Under the pieces are notes generated by a model. The model was given only the letters and a program-made list of their open reading frames with translations. It was not told the DNA's origin and did no database searches. From Candidatus Sphingomonas colombiensis (lineage in GTDB: Bacteria; Pseudomonadota; Alphaproteobacteria; Sphingomonadales; Sphingomonadaceae), in assembly GCA_029202845.1 (NCBI GenBank), contig CP119315.1, positions 751,501-815,500 on the forward strand: a stretch of 64,000 nucleotides of DNA. Reading direction: 5' to 3'. Of this stretch, positions 1-6,824 are shown piece after piece; within the stretch, counting starts at the first letter, position 1; each line of letters opens with the position of its first letter. A program made the translations under genes and the position numbers.

Positions 1-40
1 TTCACCGGCCACGCATGGCCCGCGCTTCAGCGATTTACCC

Positions 41-643
41 TCACCCCGCCCGCGAGGCGAATGTCAGGATGCGCGCCGAAGCCTCGTGCAAAGTCGCCGG
101 CAGCATCGGCCACAGATAAGCTGCCAACCCCACGCCGATGAAAACGACCACCATCATGGCCGCGACAACATATCCCCAGCGTTTGTTGCCAACCGCGCCG
201 GCATCGCTTTCCGGCTCGGCCGCCGAAAACGCCGATTGCTCGGGCAACGCCGCGTCGACCGCCCAATCGCCGGGCGCAACGATCGCCAGCGACCCGCTGT
301 CGTTGCTCCAGTCTCCGCCCGTCAGCGCGTGCTTTTCGATGGCGATCGCCGCCTTTTGCCGCCCGACAAAGCCGGATAGCCCCGTCTCGTCGGCCACCGA
401 CGGAAGCGTATTCGTCAGCGCCGCCACCAGCCCTTCCATCTCCGCATCCACATCGAGCAGATTGTCGAGCGCCTGCATCGCGGCGCGCCGGTTCGATTTG
501 TGGAGGGCAAGCTGAAGCCGCAGCATCGTCAATTGATTGGCCCGCGCCAGTTCCAATCCGGTCCGCAGCGCCTGCGCATCGGCTAGCATTTTCGGATCGA
601 TCGATCCGCTGGCCCATGGCTCCGCGATGGCTGGATTGGTCAC
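41..643 (-). CDS. Single-pass membrane protein, function unknown
   Basis: This 200-residue protein starts at a GTG. Residues 15-85 look helical and rich in Ala and Leu. They are followed by a polar linker and one hydrophobic segment at about 157-178, with a short tail of about 20 residues, so the bulk is probably cytoplasmic and tail-anchored. I recognise no domain. It is divergent from the alkylation-repair genes, with a 218-bp gap between them that holds an inverted repeat. The reading frame is clean and codon use resembles its neighbours, so I take it as a real gene, but I cannot give a function. Confidence 0.7.
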   Translation of the reverse strand: MTNPAIAEPWASGSIDPKMLADAQALRTGLELARANQLTMLRLQLALHKSNRRAAMQALDNLLDVDAEMEGLVAALTNTLPSVADETGLSGFVGRQKAAIAIEKHALTGGDWSNDSGSLAIVAPGDWAVDAALPEQSAFSAAEPESDAGAVGNKRWGYVVAAMMVVVFIGVGLAAYLWPMLPATLHEASARILTFASRAG

Positions 644-698
644 GGCATCTTCCCTTACTCAACAACAAGCGGCGAGTAGATTCCGCGCGAGTCCGAAT

Positions 699-718
699 GT
701 GAACCATAATCTGTTCAC
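699..718. promoter_or_regulatory. Inverted repeat GTGAAC-N8-GTTCAC in a divergent intergenic region
   Basis: Two perfect 6-base arms (699-704 and 713-718) flank an AT-rich 8-base spacer. The site lies 56 bp upstream of the membrane protein start at 643 and about 145 bp upstream of the methyltransferase start at 862, so it fits the membrane gene's promoter better. The spacing does not match the alphaproteobacterial LexA direct repeat (GTTC-N7-GTTC). The bound protein is unknown. Confidence 0.3.
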
Positions 719-861
719 CTGTTGGTAGATCGCGCCATGTCGATCCGCGCCCCCGAAAGCCGCCGGAAAAATCGGCGAAAAACCCCTTTTGAGCGCAAGA
801 GCCGGAATGCTGGAGATCAGCATTTACGCGATGCTGGCTTCACGAACCAAAGGAGCAGTGC

Positions 862-1377
862 GTGTTTTCTCACCCCACCCAGCCCGTGCGCTATGGCTTT
901 GGCACGACGGAAATCGGCCTCGTGCTGGTCGCGGTCGGCAGTGCCGGCGTGGCGTCGATCCTGATCGGCGATGACCGCGCACGCCTCCGGCGCGATCTGC
1001 ATTCCGCCATTCCCAACGCGACGCTGATCGAAGATCAGGCCGCCATCGCGGGCGCGCTTGCGCAGGTCGAGCGCCTGATCGCCGATCCGCGCTGCCACGC
1101 CGATCTCCGGCTCAATATCGGCGGCTCGGATGCGGAGCGCGCCGTCTGGTCGGCGTTGCGGGCGATCCCCGTCGGCGAAACCCGCAGCTATGGCCAAATC
1201 GCCAGGACGTTATCCGTTCCGATGACGGCGCAGGAGGTGGGCGCCGCCTGTGCGGCGAATGTGATCGCGCTGGCGATACCCTGCCATCGGGTGGTCAAGG
1301 CCGACGGCGGCATCTCCGGTTATCGCTGGGGCGTCGCGCGCAAGCGTCGCCTGCTGCAGATCGAGGCGGCGGCGTGA
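862..1377 (+). CDS. ogt: Methylated-DNA--[protein]-cysteine S-methyltransferase (Ogt / Ada C-terminal type)
   Basis: The protein transfers alkyl groups from O6-alkylguanine in DNA to its own cysteine, a one-use repair reaction. It has the family signature IPCHRV with acceptor Cys141, the helix-turn-helix core at about 91-135 (VGETRSYGQIA) and the C-terminal GYRWG-KRRLL segment. At 171 residues it matches Ogt or the C-terminal half of Ada. It lacks the Zn-binding and AraC-like N-terminal half of Ada, and none is visible upstream. The start is a GTG preceded by AAAGGAG at 849-855. Its TGA overlaps the GTG of the next gene, so the repair genes are translationally coupled. It could also be called a shortened ada. 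Confidence 0.9.
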   Translation: MFSHPTQPVRYGFGTTEIGLVLVAVGSAGVASILIGDDRARLRRDLHSAIPNATLIEDQAAIAGALAQVERLIADPRCHADLRLNIGGSDAERAVWSALRAIPVGETRSYGQIARTLSVPMTAQEVGAACAANVIALAIPCHRVVKADGGISGYRWGVARKRRLLQIEAAA

Positions 1378-2069
1378 GCATCGTGGCGCTCGACTGGGCC
1401 GATGTCGCAACCGATCTCGATCATCAGGGCTGGGCGATACTCCCCGGCCTGATCGACGCGGCGGATTGCGACGCGATCGCCGCGCGCTACGATCGCGACG
1501 AGGGTTTCCGCAGCCGTGTCGTCATGGCGCGGCACGGCTTCGGGCGGGGCGAGTATCGCTATTTCTCCTATCCGCTTCCGCCCATCGTCCAGAAATTGCG
1601 GACCGCGCTCTATCCCCATCTGATGCCGATCGCGAACCGCTGGCACGAGCGCATGGGCATCGCCACCCGATTTCCCGAAACACACCAGGCGTTCCTCGAT
1701 CGCTGCCATGCGGCGGGGCAGTCGCGGCCGACCCCGCTGCTGCTGCGTTATGATGCGCAGGACTATAATTGCCTGCATCAGGATCTCTATGGCGAGCACG
1801 TATTCCCGCTGCAGATCGCGACGTTGCTGTCGGAACCGGGCCGCGATTTCACCGGCGGCGAGTTCGCGCTGACCGAACAGCGCCCGCGCATGCAATCCCG
1901 CGTGGCCGTGGTGCCGCTGGCAAAGGGGGATGCGGTGGTGTTCGCGGTCAATGTCCGGCCGCAGCGCGGCACGCGCGGCGATTATCGGGTCACGATGCGC
2001 CATGGCGTCAGCAAGGTTCACACCGGGCGCCGCCATACGCTCGGGATCATCTTTCACGATGCAGCGTAG
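1374..2069 (+). CDS. 2OG-Fe(II) oxygenase of the alkylation-repair operon
   Basis: This 231-residue protein is a predicted 2-oxoglutarate and iron-dependent dioxygenase. The Fe ligands appear as His135 and Asp137 (HQD), with His210 (MRHGVSK) as the distal ligand and Arg220 in GRRHTLGI as the likely 2OG-binding arginine. A double-stranded beta-helix spans roughly 120-228. The GTG start overlaps the ogt stop codon, and alkB begins 2 bases after its stop, so it is cotranscribed with two DNA alkylation repair genes. It is not AlkB itself: the sequence between the iron ligands differs. Repair or hydroxylation of an alkylated substrate is suggested by context only. Confidence 0.85.
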   Translation: MSIVALDWADVATDLDHQGWAILPGLIDAADCDAIAARYDRDEGFRSRVVMARHGFGRGEYRYFSYPLPPIVQKLRTALYPHLMPIANRWHERMGIATRFPETHQAFLDRCHAAGQSRPTPLLLRYDAQDYNCLHQDLYGEHVFPLQIATLLSEPGRDFTGGEFALTEQRPRMQSRVAVVPLAKGDAVVFAVNVRPQRGTRGDYRVTMRHGVSKVHTGRRHTLGIIFHDAA

Positions 2070-2071
2070 AA

Positions 2072-2716
2072 ATGCCGATGGATGATCTGTTTCCGGATGA
2101 TCGCCGCAACCTGACACTCGATCCCGGCGCCATGTTGCTCGGCGGCTTCGCGTTACCGATCGATCGACTGCTGCTCGACGCGATCGCGACGATCGCCGCC
2201 AAGGCGCCGTTTCGTCATCTCGAAACGCCCGGTGGCCGCCGCATGTCGGTGGCGATGACCAATGCCGGTGGGCTGGGCTGGGTCTCGGACCGGCGTGGCT
2301 ATCGCTACGACACCGCAGACCCATTGACCGGCCGTCCATGGCCGGCGATGCCGCGCATCTTCGCCGAACTGGCGCGCGATGCGGCGGCGGCGGCCGGCTT
2401 CACGGGATTCGCGCCAGAGGCGTGCCTGATCAATCGCTACGAGCCGGGCGCGAAGCTGTCGCTCCATCAGGATCGCGACGAGCGCAACCTGGAACAGCCG
2501 ATCGTCTCGGTCTCGCTCGGCGTGGAGGCGACGTTCCTGTGGGGCGGCCAGGCGCGCGGCGATCGATCGCGCAGGATCGCGCTTCGCCACGGCGACGTCA
2601 TGGTCTGGGGTGGGCCCGCGCGGCTGACCTTCCACGGAATCGACACGCTGGCACGGGCCGACCACCGATTGACCGGCATGTTGCGCTACAATCTCACCTT
2701 CCGGAAAGCCGCCTGA
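2072..2716 (+). CDS. alkB: DNA oxidative demethylase AlkB
   Basis: AlkB removes methyl groups from 1-methyladenine and 3-methylcytosine by 2OG/Fe(II)-dependent hydroxylation, releasing formaldehyde. The residues sit almost exactly where E. coli AlkB has them: His132 and Asp134 (LHQDRDE), His188 (TFHGI), and Arg206 and Arg212 (RYNLTFR). The length of 214 residues is normal for the family. The start at 2072 lies 2 bases after the previous stop; a second in-frame ATG at 2078 is possible. It is the third gene of a tight ogt-oxygenase-alkB unit. No Ada-type activator gene is visible here. Confidence 0.95.
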   Translation: MPMDDLFPDDRRNLTLDPGAMLLGGFALPIDRLLLDAIATIAAKAPFRHLETPGGRRMSVAMTNAGGLGWVSDRRGYRYDTADPLTGRPWPAMPRIFAELARDAAAAAGFTGFAPEACLINRYEPGAKLSLHQDRDERNLEQPIVSVSLGVEATFLWGGQARGDRSRRIALRHGDVMVWGGPARLTFHGIDTLARADHRLTGMLRYNLTFRKAA

Positions 2717-2821
2717 TCGCGACGGCCAGCTGTGCCGGCGGCCCGTGATCGAGCCGCACAGCCCCAGGCGCGGCGCCCGACGCTGTTTCTCTGACGGTAT
2801 CGGCGACGCATTCTGGACCAA

Positions 2822-2911
<90 letters not shown>

Positions 2912-3040
2912 GCGAGGTCGTCCGCTTGAAAGGCGCTTGGTAAGCGCCAGCGGGGCGATCGAGGGCGCGCCTCTAACTGCATTGTTCGGCATGTGCAAGC
3001 CGCCCATTGCTCCAGCCGCGAGACGCATTAGATAGTCGAC

Positions 3041-3427
3041 ATGACGATCAACGCCGCCACTCCTGCTTCTGCTTCTTCTGCCGGGTCCACCGTGGCGCCG
3101 CCGGTCTCCCACGCACGCTTCGCAATCGGCGAGATCGTGCGCCATCGCATGTTCGATTTCCGCGGCGTGATCTTTGATGTCGATCCGGTCTTCAACAACA
3201 GCGACGAATGGTATGAGGCGATTCCCGAGAAGATTCGCCCGCGCAAGGATCAACCCTTCTACCATCTGCTCGCCGAGAATGCCGAATCGACCTATGTCGC
3301 CTATGTCAGCCAGCAGAATCTGGTAGCGGACGAAAGCGACGAGCCGATCGACCATCCGGCGCTCGACGGACTGTTCACCGGCTACGCCGATGGGCGCTAC
3401 AATCTGCGTCGCGAGCACCGGCATTGA
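3041..3427 (+). CDS. hspQ: Heat shock protein HspQ (hemimethylated-DNA-binding family)
   Basis: The 128-residue protein has a Ser/Ala/Pro-rich N-terminus of about 25 residues followed by the HspQ/YccV beta-barrel domain. Characteristic strings are FAIGEIVRHRMFDFRG and FDVDPVFNN, then the FYHLLAE and AYVSQQNLV segments. In enterobacteria HspQ promotes turnover of certain proteins, as a specificity enhancer for Lon, and binds hemimethylated DNA in vitro. The ATG at 3041 is the only good start. It is divergent from tRNA-Ser and ends about 100 bp before rplU. The family assignment is firm; the role here is inferred. Confidence 0.9.
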   Translation: MTINAATPASASSAGSTVAPPVSHARFAIGEIVRHRMFDFRGVIFDVDPVFNNSDEWYEAIPEKIRPRKDQPFYHLLAENAESTYVAYVSQQNLVADESDEPIDHPALDGLFTGYADGRYNLRREHRH

Positions 3428-3439
3428 GCCGCGCGGCGG

Positions 3440-3468
3440 TTGACAGAATCACTCAGCCGGCTTAACCG
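3440..3468 (+). promoter_or_regulatory. Possible vegetative promoter of rplU-rpmA
   Basis: A perfect -35 hexamer TTGACA (3440-3445) is followed 17 bases later by TAACCG (3463-3468), which matches the -10 consensus at only three positions. It lies just after the hspQ stop and about 60 bases before the rplU start, leaving a leader that ends in a purine-rich ribosome-binding stretch. The spacing is ideal but the -10 is weak, so the call is moderate. Confidence 0.4.
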
Positions 3469-3529
3469 CGCCGCTTCTCCCGACGGGCGTGCCTGTTCGG
3501 GTCATAGCATTTGGAAAGTGATAAGGGCC

Positions 3530-3901
3530 ATGTTCGCAGTCGTGCGCACAGGCGGCAAGCAGTACCGCGTCGCCGCCGGAGACAAGATCGTCGTCGAAAA
3601 GATCGAGGGCGATGCCGGATCGTCGGTGACGCTGGGCGACGTGCTGCTCGCCGGCGAAGGCGCAGAGCTGAAGCCGACCGCTGGCCTCACCGTCGCGGCC
3701 GAAATCGTCGCGCAGGCGAAGGGCGAGAAGGTCATCGTCTTCAAGAAGCGTCGCCGTCACAATTATCGTCGCCGCAACGGCCACCGTCAGCAGCACACGA
3801 TCCTGAAGATCGTGTCGATCGGCGCCGCCGCGAAGAAGGCCGCGCCGAAGGCAGCCGCGAAGAAGGCCGAGGGCGACGCCGCCCAGGCCGCCGAAGCGTA
3901 A
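3530..3901 (+). CDS. rplU: 50S ribosomal protein L21
   Basis: L21 binds 23S rRNA in the large subunit. The start MFAVVRTGGKQYRV is the standard L21 N-terminus, which fixes the ATG at 3530; a longer in-frame extension upstream is not L21 sequence. The core, including the basic RRRHNYRRRNGHRQ stretch, ends near residue 100. It is followed by a Lys/Ala-rich tail of about 23 residues (AAKKAAPKAAAKKAEGD), an extension common in alphaproteobacterial L21. rpmA follows after 13 bases, the near-universal rplU-rpmA pair. Confidence 0.98.
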   Translation: MFAVVRTGGKQYRVAAGDKIVVEKIEGDAGSSVTLGDVLLAGEGAELKPTAGLTVAAEIVAQAKGEKVIVFKKRRRHNYRRRNGHRQQHTILKIVSIGAAAKKAAPKAAAKKAEGDAAQAAEA

Positions 3902-3914
3902 GGAGTAGCTCGCA

Positions 3915-4184
3915 ATGGCACATAAAAAGGCAGGCGGTTCGTCGCGCAACGGTCGTGATTCGGCCGGTCGTCGTCTTGGCGTGAAGAAGTTCGGTGGCCA
4001 GGAAGCGGTCGCCGGCAACATTCTCGTTCGTCAGCGCGGGACCAAGTTCTATCCGGGCCGCAACGTGGGCATCGGCAAGGATCACACCTTGTTCGCGCTC
4101 GTCGACGGCCGAGTCGTGTTCCACGACGGCAAGCTTGGCCGCAAATTCTGTTCGGTCGATATTATGCAGGCCGCGGCCGAATAA
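3915..4184 (+). CDS. rpmA: 50S ribosomal protein L27
   Basis: L27 lies close to the peptidyl transferase centre through its flexible N-terminus. The 89-residue product begins MAHKKAGGSSRNGRDS and contains the GRRLGVKKFGGQ and IVRQRG-like (LVRQRGTKFYPG) signatures of the family. The N-terminus has no Firmicutes-type cleavable extension. AGGAG lies shortly upstream of the ATG at 3915. It is the second gene of the ribosomal pair and is followed by a run of hairpins and a terminator. Confidence 0.98.
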   Translation: MAHKKAGGSSRNGRDSAGRRLGVKKFGGQEAVAGNILVRQRGTKFYPGRNVGIGKDHTLFALVDGRVVFHDGKLGRKFCSVDIMQAAAE

Positions 4185-4200
4185 CATCGGGTAACCAGAC

Positions 4201-4242
4201 GGGTTGCCCACCAGGGCGACCCGGGTTCCTGACGCAGGAACC
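4201..4242 (+). other. Two tandem hairpins in the rpmA 3' region
   Basis: GGGTTGCCC at 4201-4209 pairs with GGGCGACCC at 4214-4222 (9 bp with one G-U, loop ACCA). GGTTCCTG at 4224-4231 pairs perfectly with CAGGAACC at 4235-4242 (loop ACG). Both lie between the rpmA stop and the terminator at 4254. They are well-formed RNA structures of unknown use, possibly 3'-end stability elements. Confidence 0.55.
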
Positions 4243-4253
4243 AGCCAGACAGA

Positions 4254-4285
4254 GGGAGACGGGTCCGCCCCGGCTCCCTTTTTTC
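4254..4285 (+). terminator. Rho-independent terminator of rplU-rpmA
   Basis: GGGAG-ACGGG (4254-4263) pairs with CCCGG-CTCCC (about 4269-4278) around a 5-base TCCGC loop with one A-G mismatch. A run of six T residues follows directly. This is a classical intrinsic terminator 70 bases after the rpmA stop. Confidence 0.8.
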
Positions 4286-4361
4286 TTGCTCCCTGAACCA
4301 CTTGTGTCGCCAGACCGTCATTCAGATGGGCTAGCGGCGCGAGCAGGCGAGGAGAGCGAGG

Positions 4362-4907
4362 ATGTTCGCGCGGACGAAGAGATTGACGTTGCGGCCATGG
4401 TGGCCGGAGGATGCGGAAACGCTGACACGCACGATCGCGCATGAAGCGGTCGCGATGAAGCTGGCGCGCATGCCCTGGCCCTATGCGAAAACGGATGCGG
4501 AGGCCTTCCTGTCGCTGCCACGTGGCGCGACGGAGCCGCGCTTTGCGATCCTTGCGCATGATTGCGATTATCCGCGACTGATCGGCAGCATCGGGCTGCG
4601 CCCCGAAGGCGGCGTGCATGAGCTGGGCTATTGGCTCACGCCCAGTGCATGGGGTCGCGGCTACGCCACGGAGGCGGGGCAGATGATCGTGGAGATCGCG
4701 CGACATGCGCTGGCGGTGAAGCGGATCGAGGCGAGCCATCACCTCGACAATGACGCATCGCGCAAGGTGCTGACCAAACTCGGCTTCCGCGAAGTGCGCC
4801 GCGAACCGCATTATTCGCTCGCACGCGGCGGCGATGTCGATTGCGCGGTGCTGGCGCTCGATCTCGACGACGACGAGGATATGGCGTCGTTCCCGATCGC
4901 CGCCTGA
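4362..4907 (+). CDS. GNAT family N-acetyltransferase (RimJ/RimL type)
   Basis: This 181-residue protein is an acetyl-CoA-dependent acyltransferase of the RimJ/RimL branch. Visible are the N-terminal beta strand (TKRLTLRPWWPEDAE), the LGYWLTPSAWGRGYATEA stretch that holds the acetyl-CoA pyrophosphate loop (about residues 87-105), and the terminal ASRKVLTKLGFRE motif of the fold at about 129-141. An acidic tail (LDLDDDED) is unusual. The gene lies between rpmA and obgE, a place where sphingomonads commonly carry such a gene. The substrate, which could be a protein N-terminus or a small molecule, cannot be told. Confidence 0.85.
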   Translation: MFARTKRLTLRPWWPEDAETLTRTIAHEAVAMKLARMPWPYAKTDAEAFLSLPRGATEPRFAILAHDCDYPRLIGSIGLRPEGGVHELGYWLTPSAWGRGYATEAGQMIVEIARHALAVKRIEASHHLDNDASRKVLTKLGFREVRREPHYSLARGGDVDCAVLALDLDDDEDMASFPIAA

Positions 4908-4979
4908 GCCATCCTCCCGGCAACGCTTTGCGCGCCGGGAGGATTGTATTTCCACCGCAAAGCGCCGACAGCCAAAGGA

Positions 4980-5571
4980 ATGTCCGTTACCCCCCCTTCC
5001 CACCCGACGGCGGCTCAGCCCCGAGGAATCGCGCGAGGCGGCGCTGGAGGCCGCGCGTGCGTTGCTGGTGGAGGTCGGCCCGCAGGCAGTGACGCTGAAG
5101 GCCGTCGCCGCGCGCATCGGGCGCACCCATGCCAATCTGCTGCATCATTTCGGCTCGGCCGATGGGCTGCAGAAGGCTCTGATCGGGCGGATGGCGGGCT
5201 ATATCACCAGCACGATTCGCGAGGCCGTATTGCGCCAGCGCGAAACGGATCAGGAGCCGGCGGAGGTTGTCGATCTCGCCTTCGATGCCTTTGATACCGG
5301 CGGCGCGGGGGCATTGGCGAGCTGGATGATCCTCAACGGGAATGAGGACGCGCTCGATCCGATCTTCGAGGCGATCCACGATCTCGTCGACGATCTCGCC
5401 GCTGGCCATTCCAAAGACGAACGCCCGCTTCAGGACGAAACCCTGCAACTCGTGCTGATGGCATTGGGCGATGCCCTGTTCGGCGCCCCCCTCACCCGCG
5501 CGCTGGGATTGCCCCGCAATCGCGCGCGGCATCTCGCACGCGAGATGCTTATCCACGACCGGAATATTTGA
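4980..5571 (+). CDS. TetR family transcriptional regulator with N-terminal frame disruption at a C7 tract
   Basis: The frame covering roughly 5014-5571 encodes a TetR/AcrR regulator. The DNA-binding helix-turn-helix is VTLKAVAARIGRTHANLLHHFG, with a ligand domain after it. That frame has no ATG, GTG or TTG near its 5' end. The ATG at 4980 begins a different frame that would join the TetR frame if one C were removed from the seven-C tract at 4990-4996. The N-terminus would then read MSVTPLPTRRRLSPEES, a natural TetR start. Either this is a one-base sequence error, a true inactivating mutation, or slippage. The gene ends 1 base before the obgE start, so it is probably cotranscribed with it. Confidence 0.75.
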
Positions 5572-5572
5572 C

Positions 5573-6625
5573 GTGCATTTCCTCGATCAGGCCAAGATTT
5601 TCATCCGTTCGGGCGCCGGTGGCCCCGGCGCGGTCAGCTTCCGGCGCGAAAAGTTCATCGAATATGGCGGCCCGGACGGCGGCAACGGCGGCAAGGGTGG
5701 CGACATCATCTTCGAGGCGGTCGCCGGCCTCAACACGCTGATCGACTTCCGCTACACGCAGCATTTCCGCGCGCCGCGCGGCCATGGCGGCTCTGGCTCG
5801 AACCGCACCGGCGCGGGCGGCGACGATCTCGTCATCCAGGTGCCGGTCGGCACACAGATTCTCGCCGATGACGAAGATCGCACCCTGTTGCTCGACATGG
5901 TGAAGGTCGGCCAGCGCGAGGTGTTCCTGCGCGGCGGCGACGGCGGGCGCGGCAATGCCAGCTACAAGACCTCCACCAATCGCGCGCCACGGCAGCACGG
6001 CACCGGCTGGCCGCATGAGGAATCATGGGTGTGGCTGCGGCTGAAGCTGCTCGCCGATGCCGGGCTGGTCGGGCTGCCCAATGCGGGCAAATCCACCTTC
6101 ATCAACGCGGTCACCAATGCGCAGGCGAAGGTTGGCGCTTACGCCTTCACCACCACCCGCCCGCAGCTTGGCGTGGTGCGGCACAAAGGCAATGAGTTCG
6201 TCGTCGCGGACATTCCCGGCCTGATCGAAGGCGCGGCGGACGGCGCGGGGATCGGCGATCGCTTCCTCGGCCATATCGAGCGGTGCCGCGTGCTGCTGCA
6301 TCTGGTCGATGCGAACGACCCGGACGTGGCGGAGAGCTATCGCATCGTGCGCGACGAGCTTTGCGCTTATGGTGCGGGGCTTGACGACAAGCCGGTGGTG
6401 ATCGCGCTCAACAAGATCGACACGCTCGATGACGAACTGATCGCCGCACTCTCGGCGGAGCTTGAGGAAGCAAGCGGCGCGCAGGTGATCCCGATTTCGG
6501 GCGCGAGCGGCGTTGGCGTCGATTGGGCGCTCGACAAGCTGCTGGAAGCGATCGGGCCGGAGCCGAGTGCGGGGGTGAGCCCGGATGATGAGGGCGAAGA
6601 CACGCTCGAATGGTCGCCGGTCTAA
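5573..6625 (+). CDS. obgE: GTPase ObgE/CgtA
   Basis: Obg is an essential GTPase acting in late 50S ribosome assembly and stress control. The 350-residue product has the glycine-rich Obg fold at 1-158 (GGPDGGNGGKGGD, GGRGNASYKTSTN). The G domain follows, with G1 GLPNAGKST at 167-175, G3 DIPGL at 213-217, G4 NKID at 280-283 and G5 SGASG at 309-313, then a short acidic tail. The start is a GTG at 5573 giving MHFLDQAKIFI; no ATG exists there. It follows the TetR stop by 1 base, which suggests coupling. Confidence 0.97.
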   Translation: MHFLDQAKIFIRSGAGGPGAVSFRREKFIEYGGPDGGNGGKGGDIIFEAVAGLNTLIDFRYTQHFRAPRGHGGSGSNRTGAGGDDLVIQVPVGTQILADDEDRTLLLDMVKVGQREVFLRGGDGGRGNASYKTSTNRAPRQHGTGWPHEESWVWLRLKLLADAGLVGLPNAGKSTFINAVTNAQAKVGAYAFTTTRPQLGVVRHKGNEFVVADIPGLIEGAADGAGIGDRFLGHIERCRVLLHLVDANDPDVAESYRIVRDELCAYGAGLDDKPVVIALNKIDTLDDELIAALSAELEEASGAQVIPISGASGVGVDWALDKLLEAIGPEPSAGVSPDDEGEDTLEWSPV

Positions 6626-6785
6626 GGTCAGCCGCCAGCCAACGGATGCCGGGCTGAGACTGGCGACGTTCCGCGTTCGTGGTGCGCAAGTGCGGGGGAC
6701 CGGCCGGGCCGACGCGGTGCCCCATCCCGAATCCCGCCGCTACGTCAGCGGATTGCGCGACGCGGCGGCCGCGCCCCATCGGTGA

Positions 6786-6802
6786 CTGGCGGAAAGCGCC
6801 AG
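6786..6802. other. Small hairpin in the obgE / serine hydrolase convergent gap
   Basis: CTGGCG (6786-6791) pairs with CGCCAG (6797-6802) around GAAAG. It sits about 25 bases beyond the serine hydrolase stop and may help end transcription, although there is no T tract. The rest of the 199-base gap (6626-6824) is very GC-rich. I see no gene or clear RNA in it. Confidence 0.3.
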
Positions 6803-6824
6803 CCGCCCACGCGTCGCCCTTTCC

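Noticed and set aside
699..718. LexA (SOS) box for the repair genes
   Set aside because: Alphaproteobacterial LexA sites are direct repeats GTTC-N7-GTTC; this is an inverted repeat with an 8-base spacer and is far from the ogt start.
722..964. Open frame that could be a lost Ada N-terminal half before ogt
   Set aside because: Translation lacks the Cys-rich Ada sensor and AraC-like motifs; the real ogt start with its ribosome-binding site lies inside it in another frame.
6626..6824. Possible structural RNA after obgE (a CCATCCCGAA string recalls 5S rRNA)
   Set aside because: Only about ten bases match; the rest does not fold as 5S and there is no rRNA operon around. Left as an unassigned gap with one small hairpin.
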